Source: Christensenellaceae bacterium
GTDB taxonomy: Bacteria > Bacillota > Clostridia > Christensenellales > UBA1750
DNA: 36,442 bases
Direction: 5' to 3'
Assembly (NCBI GenBank): GCA_031280685.1
Contig: JAITGM010000003.1
Coordinates: forward strand, 1-36,442
In this document: positions 23,893-32,299 of the stretch, one piece after another
Layout: each line of letters starts with the position of its first letter
How positions within the stretch are numbered: position 1 is the first letter of the stretch
The notes under the pieces: generated by a model
Told to the model about the DNA's origin: nothing
The model's database searches: none
The model's input: only the letters and a program-made list of their open reading frames with translations
Position numbers and translations under genes: made by a program

Positions 23893-25274
23893 ACCAGATG
23901 CAAAAAAATATCCGCGCGCTAACCCTCGCCCTGCTTGTGCTCTTTGGCAGCCTTATCGTATACTTTTTCTATACGATTCCAGCCTACAGCGGGCGCTGGT
24001 TCGCCACGCCCTACAATACCCGCCTGCGCGCGGCCAAATCCAAGGTCATCCCCGGCGATATCTTTGACAGAAACGGCGTCTTGCTGGCCAGTACCGACGG
24101 CGACGGCTCGAGGCGCTACAAGGGCTCATCCAGCCTTAGGCGCGGGGTGGCCCATGTGCTAGGGGACCCGCAGGGCTTGGTGCCCACCGGGGCCGAAACC
24201 ATGTTTGCCGCCGAGCTTTTGGGCTTCCATTCCGGGCTTTTTGACCGATTTGCCCAGCTCTTCGCCGAAAGGCGGCGCGGCAGCGACGTGACGCTGACCA
24301 TCGACGCAGAGCTTTCCGCCTACATCGCCTCCGAGTTCCCCGATGGCTACGACGGCGCGGTGGCGCTGATGGATTACGAGAGCGGCGAGATCCTGGCGCT
24401 GTATTCCAGCCCGGCCTTCAAGCTCAGCGACCCTTCCGCAAGCGCCGAGGGCGCGCTGCTCAACCGGGCCTTGCAGGGGCGCTACGCGCCGGGTTCCATC
24501 TTCAAGCTGATCACCCTAAGCTGCGCGCTCGAAAACATCCCAAACGTGCTCGACCGGCAAATCGACTGCACGGGCCACCTGCAAGTGACCGGCGCGGTGG
24601 AAGTGACCGACACGAGCGGCGAAGGCCACGGGCACCTCACCATGCGAGAAGCCTTTGAAAAGTCTTGCAACATCGCCTATGCTTCCCTCGCCCTCGAGCT
24701 TGGGGAGGACGCCCTGCGCCGCACGGCGCGGAACTTCGGCTTTAACGGCAACTTCCTCTTCCCCGAGGTGATCGTCTACGAATCGCTCTTCCCCTCCTCC
24801 ATCGAAGACGAGGGCGAGCTGGCCTGGACCGGCGTAGGGCAGGGCAAGCTGCTGGCAAGCCCGCTGCACATGGCCATGATCGCGGGCGCCATGGCCAACG
24901 GCGGCGTGATGGCGCAGCCCAAGCTGCTCCTTAGCGCCAAGGATCAAAGCGGCGCCCTGCGCCAGGGCGCGGCGGCAAAGAGCTTCCAGCGGGCCGTTTC
25001 GGCCGATCAGGCCGCGATCCTGCACGGGCTGATGCTCGAAACCGTGCAAAAGGGCACGGCGACTAGAGCGGCCGTCAGCGGCCTTCAAATCGGCGGCAAG
25101 ACGGGCACGGCCCAGGTCAATTCCTCCGGCGGCAAGTACGAGCCCCATTCCTGGTTCATCGGCTTTTGCGAAGAAAAGCGCCTTTGCCTGGCAGTCGTCG
25201 TCGAAAACGGCGGCGCGGGCAGCGGCGCGGCCTCCCGCTTGGCGGGGAAGATCTTCAAAAAGGCCAACCGATAG
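23889..25274 (+). CDS. Class B penicillin-binding protein (transpeptidase)
   Basis: This enzyme crosslinks peptidoglycan as the partner of the SEDS protein encoded just before it. The 461-residue protein has an N-terminal membrane anchor (about 9-30), a short dimerisation region with PGDIFDRNG, and the transpeptidase domain with Ser203-x-x-Lys206 (SIFK), SCN at 259-261 and KTG at 404-406. It is short for the class, of the PbpA/PBP2 type found next to RodA in Clostridia and Actinobacteria. The ATG lies in a 4-nt overlap with the SEDS gene, so the pair is coupled. Confidence 0.95.
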   Translation: MNQMQKNIRALTLALLVLFGSLIVYFFYTIPAYSGRWFATPYNTRLRAAKSKVIPGDIFDRNGVLLASTDGDGSRRYKGSSSLRRGVAHVLGDPQGLVPTGAETMFAAELLGFHSGLFDRFAQLFAERRRGSDVTLTIDAELSAYIASEFPDGYDGAVALMDYESGEILALYSSPAFKLSDPSASAEGALLNRALQGRYAPGSIFKLITLSCALENIPNVLDRQIDCTGHLQVTGAVEVTDTSGEGHGHLTMREAFEKSCNIAYASLALELGEDALRRTARNFGFNGNFLFPEVIVYESLFPSSIEDEGELAWTGVGQGKLLASPLHMAMIAGAMANGGVMAQPKLLLSAKDQSGALRQGAAAKSFQRAVSADQAAILHGLMLETVQKGTATRAAVSGLQIGGKTGTAQVNSSGGKYEPHSWFIGFCEEKRLCLAVVVENGGAGSGAASRLAGKIFKKANR

Positions 25275-25298
25275 GGAAATTTCGCGATTGGAGCTGCT

Positions 25299-25874
25299 AT
25301 GACCATGAAAAAAACGCCCCCCGAGCTGCTCTTCCCCACGCGGGCCGGCTTCCGCGCCTGGCTTTGCGAAAACGCGGAAAGCGGCGAAGGGATTTGGCTG
25401 ATCTTCAGCAAGACGAAGGCGCTTTTGAGCATTTCTGCAGCCGAAGCCCTCGAAGAGGCCCTCTGCTTTGGCTGGATTGACGGCCAGATCAGGAAGCTGG
25501 ACGAAGACCGCTATAGGAAGTACTTCACCCGCCGAAGGGCGGGCAGCAATTGGTCCGCCGTGAATAAAAAGGCGGTGGAATCCCTGCGCGAAAGAGGAAT
25601 GATGACCGCGCTTGGCGAAAAGGCGATAGAGGATGCGATCAGGGCCGGAACCTGGGCGGCCCCCGAGCCCGCGCCGATCGGCGACGAGCAAATCGAGGGC
25701 TTGGCCCAAAGGCTGGCCGGCCTTTCGCCCGCCCATGAAAACTTCTTGGCGATGCCGCGCTCGGTTCGGCTGACCTACACCAAAAGGTTCCTCTCGTTCA
25801 AGAGCGAAGCGGCGCGGGAGCGTGACTTTTGGCGGATTGTGGAGCGGCTCAATCAAAACCTGAAGCCCATGTAA
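25299..25874 (+). CDS. YdeI/OmpD-associated family protein
   Basis: The 191-residue cytosolic protein matches the YdeI/OmdA family. The core ALCFGWIDGQIRKLDEDRYRKYF is followed by TRRRAGSNWSAVNKK, and the C-terminal helix begins near LSPAHENFLAM. The family is common in bacteria and its function is poorly known. It lies 24 bp after the penicillin-binding protein gene and 38 bp before the moxR gene, so it may be read in the same transcript. Confidence 0.88.
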   Translation: MTMKKTPPELLFPTRAGFRAWLCENAESGEGIWLIFSKTKALLSISAAEALEEALCFGWIDGQIRKLDEDRYRKYFTRRRAGSNWSAVNKKAVESLRERGMMTALGEKAIEDAIRAGTWAAPEPAPIGDEQIEGLAQRLAGLSPAHENFLAMPRSVRLTYTKRFLSFKSEAARERDFWRIVERLNQNLKPM

Positions 25875-25912
25875 GGCCGGCCGCGGACTTTGGCAGTTAA
25901 GGAGCGTTTTTT

Positions 25913-26866
25913 ATGGAGTTTGCACGGGTTCAGTCGCTGGGCGCGGCGATTGCGGGGAACATCCAAAGGGTCATCGTGGGCAAGGGCGAAAAGATCGAGC
26001 TCTTGCTGGCCGGGCTGCTCTCGGGCGGGCATGTTCTGCTGGAAGACCTGCCGGGCACGGGCAAGACCACCCTTTGCCGCGCGCTGGCGGCCTCGCTGGG
26101 CGCGGGCTTTTCGCGCATCCAGTTCACGCCCGATCTGCTTCCTTCGGACGTGACCGGCATGTCGGTCTTCGATCCCAAGGAGGCCCGTTTTGAGTTTCGG
26201 CCCGGCCCTGTCTTTACCAACATCCTCCTGGCCGATGAAATCAACCGCGCCACGCCGCGCAGCCAGAGCGCCATGCTCGAATGCATGGAAGAAAGGCAGA
26301 TCAGCTACGATGGGGTCAGCTACCCCCTCGACCGCCCCTTCTTCGTGATCGCGACCCAGAACCCCATCGAGACCCAGGGTACCTTCCCCCTGCCGGAAGC
26401 ACAGCTCGATCGCTTCGCCTTGCGGCTCTCGCTTGGCTACCCCAGCCACGACGAGCAGAACCTGATCCTGCGCCGCTTCCAAAACGCCCAGCCGGAAGCC
26501 GATCTGCGGCCGGTCTGCGAAAAGGGCGAGATCGTGCAAATGCAGGCAGCCGTGCGCGAGGTCTTCGCCAGCGACGATATCCTCTCTTACATCAGCGCCA
26601 TCTGCGAAAAGAGCCGCGAGCTCGAGCAAGTCCTCCTGGGCGCCTCGCCGCGCGCAGCGCTGCAGCTCTTCCGCGCCGCGCAGGCGCTGGCCGCGCTGCG
26701 CGGGCGCGATTTCGTCAGCGCAGACGATATCAGGCTCTGCGCGCCGCCGGTGCTCGCGCATCGGCTCATCCTGCGCGCCGCCTTCGGGGCCACCGGGCAG
26801 GGCGAGGCCGCGGTGCTCGAAGCGCTCTCAAAGGTCGCCGCCCCGACCGAGGACCCAAGCGCTTAA
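25913..26866 (+). CDS. MoxR family AAA+ ATPase
   Basis: MoxR ATPases act as chaperones that assemble or activate protein complexes, often with a DUF58 partner. The 317-residue protein has Walker A in LEDLPGTGKTTL (about 44-51 for the core), Walker B in ILLADEINRATPRSQSAMLECMEE, the sensor FVIATQNPIETQGTFPLPEAQLDRF split over two strands, and the C-terminal lid. GGAGCG precedes the ATG. It is the first gene of a moxR-DUF58-DUF4129 series. Confidence 0.95.
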   Translation: MEFARVQSLGAAIAGNIQRVIVGKGEKIELLLAGLLSGGHVLLEDLPGTGKTTLCRALAASLGAGFSRIQFTPDLLPSDVTGMSVFDPKEARFEFRPGPVFTNILLADEINRATPRSQSAMLECMEERQISYDGVSYPLDRPFFVIATQNPIETQGTFPLPEAQLDRFALRLSLGYPSHDEQNLILRRFQNAQPEADLRPVCEKGEIVQMQAAVREVFASDDILSYISAICEKSRELEQVLLGASPRAALQLFRAAQALAALRGRDFVSADDIRLCAPPVLAHRLILRAAFGATGQGEAAVLEALSKVAAPTEDPSA

Positions 26867-26914
26867 ATTACCAAAACGCGGCTCCCTTCCGCACAGAAAG
26901 GTCTTTGCCCGCCC

Positions 26915-27985
26915 ATGCTCAACGCCCTCTGGATCCTCATCTTCTTTTCGCTGTTTGCGCTCACGCAAATGGCCTTGTTCCTGCGCGTGGGGCTCAACGG
27001 GGTGCGCATCGCCCGATCCTTCACCAAAGAAAGGCTTTTTGAGGGCGAAAGCCTGCAAATGATCGAGCTCATCGAAAACCGAAGGTTCCTTCCCCTGCCC
27101 TGGCTGCGGCTCGAAAGCCGCATGCCGGCCTCCTTTCTCTTTAGCCAGAGCGAAAACCTCGAAATCGAGGGCCTGCGCTACCACCACTCGGTGTTCTTCC
27201 TCGGTCCTTGGCGGCGGGTGCGCCGCGCGCATGAGCTTAAGGCGGCCAGAAGGGGGCACTACCAGCTCGTTTCCGTTTCCATCACCGTGGGCGACCTGCT
27301 GGGCATCAAGTCCGTAACCGTTTCCCTTCCCATGCAGGCCTCCGTCACGGTGTATCCTAGGCTGCTCCCCAGGGAAAGGCTTTCCCTGCCCGCCTCGCGC
27401 TGGCAGGGCGAAGCGCTCGTGCGGCGCTTCATCCAACCCGATCCCTTTCTCTACAACGGCATCCGCGCCTATCAGCCTGGCGACGCCCCGAGGGACATTC
27501 ACTGGCGCGCCTATGCCCGCACGGGCGAGCTGAAGGTCAAGCAGCGGGACTATTCCGCGGCCTCAAAACTGCTCCTGCTCCTCAATATCGCCCCCGCCGA
27601 ACTGCTTTGGGGCGAAATCGGCTCGGAAGCGCACGAGCGCCTCGAAGAAGCCATTCGCACGGCGGCCAGCCTTTGCGTCTACGCCTTGGGCGACGGCCTG
27701 GACGTAGGCCTGGGCAGCAACGCGGATCTGACCCAGTTCGATGGCCAAACCCTCTTCCTGCCGCCATCGTCCGGCCCACAGCAGCGCGAAAGGCTGCTCG
27801 AAGCCCTGGCCAGGCTGCGGCTGCGCCGGGCCGCGAACTTCCACGCCTACCTGCAAAGCCTTCCCCCGCTCGCGGGCTGCGACATTCTGGTTTTGAGCGC
27901 TTATTCCTCCCCGCTCATCGAAAGGGAACTCGAAAGGCTCCGCGGCAACGGAAACACCGCGGACTTTTACCCCTTCCCGGGGTAA
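26915..27985 (+). CDS. DUF58 domain protein
   Basis: The 356-residue protein has an N-terminal hydrophobic segment (about 2-25) and the DUF58 core, with GIRAYQPGDAPRDIHWRAYAR followed by GELKVKQRDY, the family signature. DUF58 proteins have a von Willebrand A-like fold and work with MoxR ATPases. It lies 48 bp downstream of the moxR gene. A repeat-rich gap of 474 bp then separates it from the next membrane protein. Confidence 0.92.
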   Translation: MLNALWILIFFSLFALTQMALFLRVGLNGVRIARSFTKERLFEGESLQMIELIENRRFLPLPWLRLESRMPASFLFSQSENLEIEGLRYHHSVFFLGPWRRVRRAHELKAARRGHYQLVSVSITVGDLLGIKSVTVSLPMQASVTVYPRLLPRERLSLPASRWQGEALVRRFIQPDPFLYNGIRAYQPGDAPRDIHWRAYARTGELKVKQRDYSAASKLLLLLNIAPAELLWGEIGSEAHERLEEAIRTAASLCVYALGDGLDVGLGSNADLTQFDGQTLFLPPSSGPQQRERLLEALARLRLRRAANFHAYLQSLPPLAGCDILVLSAYSSPLIERELERLRGNGNTADFYPFPG

Positions 27986-28459
27986 AATAAAGAGTATTCA
28001 GATTCCCAGGCGGCATGGGGCGGCGGCTTTTTATCCCGCCAGAGATCGGGCGCGGGGCAATTCCCGCTTCGCGAAAGGCCATAGGCCGCCCAAGCTCCTC
28101 GGGCACTCCGACTGCTGGCGAAGCGGCCGCGAACGGCGCCCGATGGCGAAAGCGGGGGGAATCGGCCTGAATCCACGCAAAAACGCGGCTTTGCCGGGCT
28201 GCATAGCCAAGGGAAGCGGCGCTGCGCTCAACGCAGGCGCCCGAATTGCGGCTTCGGGGGCGGGCCCGGAAGTTCCTTCCGGGGGCGGCCGCATGACGGC
28301 TCAGGCCGAACCCGCAGGTTCGAAGCCTGTGCCGTCGTGGCCGTCAGCCGCGCGTAGCGCGGCGCCCGCCCCTTGGCGCGCGAGCGCAGCGAGCGCGCCG
28401 TTCCGGCCCCGCCTCGCTCAGGCGCATCCATCGAGGTCAAGGAAAGGAGGCCCCCGCCC
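27986..28459. repeat. 474-bp spacer of palindrome mosaic
   Basis: No gene is visible. The stretch holds several short inverted repeats: CCGGAA-GTTCC-TTCCGG (28267-28283), an imperfect 42-nt cruciform with arms GACGGC/GCCGTC (28295-28336), CCGCGC-GTA-GCGCGG (28350 region) and GGCGCGC...GCGCGCC (28375-28399). A module like GGCGCCCGAATTGCGGC (28239) also occurs near 16708. It splits what is usually a compact moxR operon. Confidence 0.6.
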
Positions 28460-29677
28460 ATGCTTCCACGCCTGGTTCTGCGCGCAGTTTATTTCGCGCT
28501 GGCCTTCTTCGGCCCGTCGCTTCTGCTGCTCACGCCTTCCGGGGTTGACCCGCTCCAGGTCTTGCTCGTCCTGCTCGCCTGCGCTGCCCTCGGGCTGCTT
28601 TTGGGGCTTGGCGAACGCTTTAGGCGGCTGCGGCTCCTGCTCGGCGCCCTGCCCTGCGCCCTGCTTTGCCTGCTTTCTTTCGGCCCTGCGCTGCCCGCGA
28701 GCTATATCGAGCTTCTCCTTTGCCTGGCCCTCTATTTTTGCATCGCCAAGGCTGGGGATTCCCTTCCGCTCTGCCCGCCGACCGCGATGTATCTGGGCTT
28801 TGTGGGCTATGGCGCCTCGACCATTTTCGCCTTCTTTTTGGACATCCCCATCGGCCCGGCGCTGGGCCTTGGCTGCTTTCTGCTCTTGAGCCTGACCATC
28901 CTGCTCGTCAACCGCGATGCGATCCAGCAGGCCGCGGGCACGCAGGCCCGGCGGATGCTGGCCGGCAACCAGGCGCTTTCCTTCCTTCTCATCGGCCTGA
29001 TTGCGCTGCTGGCCTTCGCCGTACCCATCAAAAACGCCTTCGTCCGCCTCATGGCCTGGCTTTTCTCCCTCCTTCTGCGGCCCGGGGATGACGCGCCGGC
29101 AGAATCCGGCGATCCGCCGCCCGCGGAAGCCGATGGGCTGGTTTTGCCCGAGCTTGGCGAGGCAGCGCCCCTGCCGCCCTGGCTTGAAGCCGCGCTGCAG
29201 GTCCTTTCCCAGGTCTTTTCCACGCTCTGCATGCTGTTTTTCATCGGGCTGATGCTCTACTGTCTCTATCGCCTCTTTCATGACGCGATTTGGTCCTTCC
29301 TGCGCTTTTTGCAGGGGCTTTTCGCCCAGCCCGATGGCGGCTTTGGCTACACGGAAGAGAGCGAGGCCCTGCTCAGCGCCGAGGGTATGGGCCGCCAGAT
29401 CAGGCACGATCTGGCCCTGCGCTTCAAGCGCCTGCTGGCGCGTCCCCTGCCCTTTGAGCGGCTAAGCCCCGCCGGGCAGATGCGCAGGCTCTATCAAATC
29501 GCGCTCAAAAAGGCCCTGCCAGGCCTGCCACACGCCCAAAGCCTCACCCCCGAGCAGTTTGCCAAGGCCGTGCACGCCCCCGAGGGCTTCGCGGCCGACT
29601 ATACCCTCGCCCGCTACGGCGCCCGCCCCTTTGAGGGCGACGCCCCCGAAGCCTACCGCCGCAACTGGAGGATGTAA
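28460..29677 (+). CDS. Membrane protein with DUF4129-like C-terminus
   Basis: The 405-residue protein has six or seven membrane helices in its first 200 residues and another near 255-280. The cytosolic tail contains MRRLYQIALKKALPG and SLTPEQFAKAV, which resemble the DUF4129 end of TgpA-like transglutaminase proteins. The transglutaminase domain itself (Cys-His-Asp) is absent. Together with MoxR and DUF58 it makes the usual three-part set. The ATG at 28460 follows GGAGG by 10 nt; the open frame upstream lies in repeats. UvrC starts 6 nt after its stop. Confidence 0.8.
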   Translation: MLPRLVLRAVYFALAFFGPSLLLLTPSGVDPLQVLLVLLACAALGLLLGLGERFRRLRLLLGALPCALLCLLSFGPALPASYIELLLCLALYFCIAKAGDSLPLCPPTAMYLGFVGYGASTIFAFFLDIPIGPALGLGCFLLLSLTILLVNRDAIQQAAGTQARRMLAGNQALSFLLIGLIALLAFAVPIKNAFVRLMAWLFSLLLRPGDDAPAESGDPPPAEADGLVLPELGEAAPLPPWLEAALQVLSQVFSTLCMLFFIGLMLYCLYRLFHDAIWSFLRFLQGLFAQPDGGFGYTEESEALLSAEGMGRQIRHDLALRFKRLLARPLPFERLSPAGQMRRLYQIALKKALPGLPHAQSLTPEQFAKAVHAPEGFAADYTLARYGARPFEGDAPEAYRRNWRM

Positions 29678-29683
29678 AGCGCC

Positions 29684-31612
29684 GTGAACGAAACTCTCGA
29701 ATTCAAACTTAAAAACCTGCCGGACTCCCCGGGCGTCTACCAAATGAAGTCCAAAGGGGAGCTTATCTACGTGGGCAAGGCGGTGAACCTCAAAAACCGC
29801 GTGCGGCAATACTTTCAGCGCCTGCTGGACCACACCCCCAAGGTGCGCGCCATGGTCGAAAGGGTCGATGATTTCGACATCATCCTCTGCGATACCGAAC
29901 TCGAGGCCCTGATCCTAGAATGCAACCTCATCAAGCGGCATAAGCCCTTTTATAACATCCTCCTGAAGGACGATAAGCAATACCCCTACATTCGCGTGGA
30001 TCTCACGCAGGACTACCCCCGCTTCGAGTTCGCCCGACGGGCCGAAAAGGACGGCGCGCGCTATTTCGGCCCCTATTTTGGGGCCACCGTCGCGCGGGAT
30101 GTTCTCGACCTGCTGCACAAGATCTTCCCCCTGCGCAACTGCAAGCTCGATCCGCGCTTCGGCGCCGCGCCGCCAAAGGGCTTCCGCCCTTGCCTGCGCG
30201 CGCAGATCGGCCTTTGCCTGGCGCCCTGCATGGGCAGGGTGATGATCGGGCAATACGAAGAGCTGGTGGGCCAGGCGCTGGACTTTTTAAGCGGCAAGCA
30301 GGCCGATCTCGTCCTGCGGCTGCGCGCGCAAATGCAAGGCGCGGCCGCAGCCATGGAATTTGAGCGCGCGGCCGCGCTGCGCGACCGCGTCGCGGCCGTG
30401 GAAGCGGCGATGGAAAAGCAAAAGGCGCTCGTCGTCGAGGGCGAGGATGCCGACATCCTCTGCGCCCTGCCGGACGGCGGCGACCTGCTCGTGCAGGTGC
30501 TGTTTCAGCGCGGCGGCAAGGTGCTGGGGGCCGAGCGCTTCACCATGGAGCGCGCCGCGCAGGAAGAGGACGAGGGGTTGACGATGTTCCTCCTGCAGCA
30601 CTACGGGCAGGCCCCCTTCATCCCTAAGGAGATCCTTCTCGACCGCGAACTGGCCGACCAGGCCGTGCTCGAGCAGCTCTTCAGCGAGCAAAGGGGTGCC
30701 CGCGTCTACCTGCGCGCGCCAAAGCGCGGCGAAAAGGCAAAGCTTGTCGCCCTGGCGCGCAAAAACGCCGTGGATGAGGCGCGCAAGCGCGCGGAACTCT
30801 TCGCGCGGCAGCAAGGCCGCACCATCGGCGCCGCGAAGGAGCTTGCGGCAGCCATCGGTCTTGAACTCTTCCCCCGCCGCATCGAGGGCTACGACATTTC
30901 AAACACGCAGGGCACGAATTCAGTCGCCTCCATGGTCGTCATGCTGAACGGGCAGGCAGCCAACCGCGAATACCGCCACTTTAAGATCAAGACCGTCGTC
31001 GGGCCGAACGACTTTGCCTCCATGGCGGAGGTGATTACCCGGCGCTTCATCCGCGGCGAGCGCGAAAGGCTTGAGGCCCTTAAAGCCGGCGCGGAACCCG
31101 CGGGCTTTGCCGACCTGCCCGAGCTTGTTCTCATCGACGGCGGGCCGGAGCAACTCAAATACGCCCTCAAGGCGCTGCACGCCGTGCCCATGGAGCGCTA
31201 CCCGGCCCTGTTCGGCCTGGCCAAGCGCTTTGAAGAGATCTATTTGCCGGGCCGTGAGGATCCCATCCGGCTCGGCCAGCACTCCGAAGCGCTGCGGCTC
31301 ATTCAGCGCCTGCGCGACGAGGCCCACCGCTTCGCCATCACCCACCACAAAAAACTCCGCGCCAAGGCCGCCACGCGCTCAAGGCTCGAATCGGTGCCGG
31401 GCATCGGCCCCGCCCGCCGCCGCGCGCTGCTGACCCACTTTTCGAACATGGACGCGCTGTCAAAGGCCAGCGTCGAAGAGCTCCTCTCCACGCCCGGCAT
31501 GTCAAAGCCCAGCGCCCAAGCGGTCTACGACGCTTTCCACGGCGCGTCCGCGCCTTCGCACGCCACTGCCGTGACTTCGCGGGCGGGTATTGCGGATCCC
31601 GGGCTCAAATAG
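29684..31612 (+). CDS. uvrC: UvrABC system protein C (excinuclease)
   Basis: UvrC cuts the damaged strand on both sides of a lesion in nucleotide excision repair. The 642-residue protein has the GIY-YIG nuclease domain (SPGVYQMKSKGELIYVGKA near 14-32), the UvrB-binding coiled coil (AMEFERAAALRDRV, about 223-236), the RNase H-like endonuclease (ISNTQGTNSVASMVV) and a helix-hairpin-helix pair (VPGIGPARRRALL). I use the GTG at 29684, 6 nt after the previous stop. The last about 18 residues (from HATAV) are encoded by a dispersed repeat whose second tandem copy begins 13 bp past the stop, so the tail is probably acquired. Confidence 0.96.
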   Translation: MNETLEFKLKNLPDSPGVYQMKSKGELIYVGKAVNLKNRVRQYFQRLLDHTPKVRAMVERVDDFDIILCDTELEALILECNLIKRHKPFYNILLKDDKQYPYIRVDLTQDYPRFEFARRAEKDGARYFGPYFGATVARDVLDLLHKIFPLRNCKLDPRFGAAPPKGFRPCLRAQIGLCLAPCMGRVMIGQYEELVGQALDFLSGKQADLVLRLRAQMQGAAAAMEFERAAALRDRVAAVEAAMEKQKALVVEGEDADILCALPDGGDLLVQVLFQRGGKVLGAERFTMERAAQEEDEGLTMFLLQHYGQAPFIPKEILLDRELADQAVLEQLFSEQRGARVYLRAPKRGEKAKLVALARKNAVDEARKRAELFARQQGRTIGAAKELAAAIGLELFPRRIEGYDISNTQGTNSVASMVVMLNGQAANREYRHFKIKTVVGPNDFASMAEVITRRFIRGERERLEALKAGAEPAGFADLPELVLIDGGPEQLKYALKALHAVPMERYPALFGLAKRFEEIYLPGREDPIRLGQHSEALRLIQRLRDEAHRFAITHHKKLRAKAATRSRLESVPGIGPARRRALLTHFSNMDALSKASVEELLSTPGMSKPSAQAVYDAFHGASAPSHATAVTSRAGIADPGLK

Positions 31613-31660
31613 GCGGTTTCCGCGCACGCCACTATCGTGGCTTCGCGGGCGGGTATTGCG
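31559..31660. repeat. Tandem 36-bp repeat overlapping the end of uvrC
   Basis: Two copies of CACGCCACT...GGGTATTGCG (31559-31594 and 31625-31660) are 66 bp apart and differ at four positions. The part 31576-31624 also has an inverted, roughly 85-90% identical copy at 35287-35335. Confidence 0.85.
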
Positions 31661-31663
31661 ATA

Positions 31664-31678
31664 CCCCCCCCCCCCCCC
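31664..31678. repeat. Homopolymer of 15 C
   Basis: Fifteen C in a row lie directly after the second tandem repeat, about 50 bp past uvrC. No promoter elements frame it. It is a likely site of length change or sequencing error. Confidence 0.9.
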
Positions 31679-31785
31679 GCGTGCCCCCCAGAGAAGCTTC
31701 AACCCAGCCCCGCGCGCTGACGGCCTGGCCCCGGCACTCGCTAGGGAAGCAAGGCAACTCAAAAGGCGCCTTTTTCGCGAAATTT

Positions 31786-31814
31786 TTTACATTCCGCGTA
31801 ATCCATGCTATTCT
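31786..31814 (+). promoter_or_regulatory. Promoter of the Hol_Tox-like toxin gene
   Basis: TTTACA (31786-31791) and TATTCT (31809-31814), 17-bp spacer, followed by a leader of about 50 nt. Confidence 0.7.
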
Positions 31815-31870
31815 TTTCGCGTGATCAACGCGGGCGGCGGGTCGCTCCCCATTTAAGGAGGAGTGACTTC

Positions 31871-31966
31871 GTGGTGAAATGGCCTGAGCTCTTTGCTTTG
31901 CTCATGTTCACGATCGCTCTTGTAAGGCTGGTCATCGACTTGATGGACCGCCGCAACAAGAAATAG
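31871..31966 (+). CDS. Small hydrophobic peptide, putative holin-like (Hol_Tox) type I toxin
   Basis: A 31-residue peptide is encoded from GTG, with AAGGAGGAG 7 nt upstream, an excellent ribosome binding site. It reads as a few N-terminal residues (Trp-Pro-Glu), one membrane helix (LFALLMFTIALVRLVI) and a charged end DRRNKK. This is the plan of the putative holin-like toxin family of Bacillota (type I toxins of the BsrG/TxpA kind). An antisense promoter in the 3' region supports the reading. The gene is shorter than most gene callers accept. Confidence 0.72.
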   Translation: MVKWPELFALLMFTIALVRLVIDLMDRRNKK

Positions 31967-32054
31967 AAAACACCGCCCTTTGGTAAAGGCGGCGCTTCCT
32001 TCAGCTTAAATTGCACAGAGGAGCGACCACCCTACCAAGGAGCCGCCCTTTGTT
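31960..32054 (-). ncRNA. Candidate antitoxin RNA, antisense to the toxin mRNA 3' end
   Basis: A minus-strand promoter (32061-32089) would start RNA near 32054. It would run to the hairpin CCGCC...GGCGG at 31973-31992, which on this strand is followed by a U-rich stretch (TGTTTTCTATTT). The RNA of about 90 nt would cover the toxin stop codon and the 3' untranslated region, the usual arrangement in Bacillota type I toxin-antitoxin pairs. It is inferred from signals only. Confidence 0.6.
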
Positions 32055-32060
32055 GGTCAC

Positions 32061-32089
32061 AGAATACCACCGCATCGCGCCCCTGTCAA
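32061..32089 (-). promoter_or_regulatory. Promoter of the candidate antitoxin RNA
   Basis: On the minus strand a perfect TTGACA (32084-32089) and TATTCT (32061-32066) with an optimal 17-bp spacer. No gene on this strand starts here, so it should drive a small RNA. Confidence 0.75.
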
Positions 32090-32095
32090 GCAAAA

Positions 32096-32126
32096 GCGGC
32101 GCCCTTTTTTGAAGGGGCGCTTTTTT
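32096..32126 (+). terminator. Terminator of the toxin mRNA
   Basis: The stem GCGCCC/GGGCGC with a T-rich loop is followed by TTTTTT on the plus strand. A toxin transcript ending here would be about 305 nt and would contain the whole antitoxin target. Confidence 0.75.
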
Positions 32127-32284
32127 CGCGCTGAAGGGCAGCACCTGCGGCGGCGAAATGAATCGGTAGGGCCTGTCAGCCGCCCCTTCCCCGCCATTGC
32201 GAGCGCCAGCGAAGCAATCCAGCGTTCCCCTCCCTTGCGAAAACCCTTCTGGGTCGCCGCGTCGCTCCCCTCCTCGCAATGACG
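32127..32284. repeat. 158-bp tandem duplication, copy A
   Basis: It is nearly identical to copy B at 32300-32458. It contains the dispersed element ATCGGTAGGGCCTGTCAGCC and the widespread CATTGCGAG...CAATGACG inverted-end element, whose ends pair with each other. No gene is seen. Confidence 0.9.
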
Positions 32285-32299
32285 AAAAACGCACCATTT

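Noticed and set aside
24516-25856. Minus-strand frame of 446 codons opposite the penicillin-binding protein and YdeI-like genes
   Set aside because: It crosses two real genes and has no start signal.
28143-28889. Plus-strand frame of 248 codons starting in the palindrome spacer
   Set aside because: Its first part is repeat-derived and its second part is an out-of-frame reading of the DUF4129-like membrane protein.
31664-31678. C15 tract as a second phase-variable promoter
   Set aside because: No -35 or -10 elements at usable spacing are found on either strand around it.
31590-31856. Plus-strand frame of 88 codons after uvrC
   Set aside because: It is made of the tandem repeat and the C15 tract and has no start signal.
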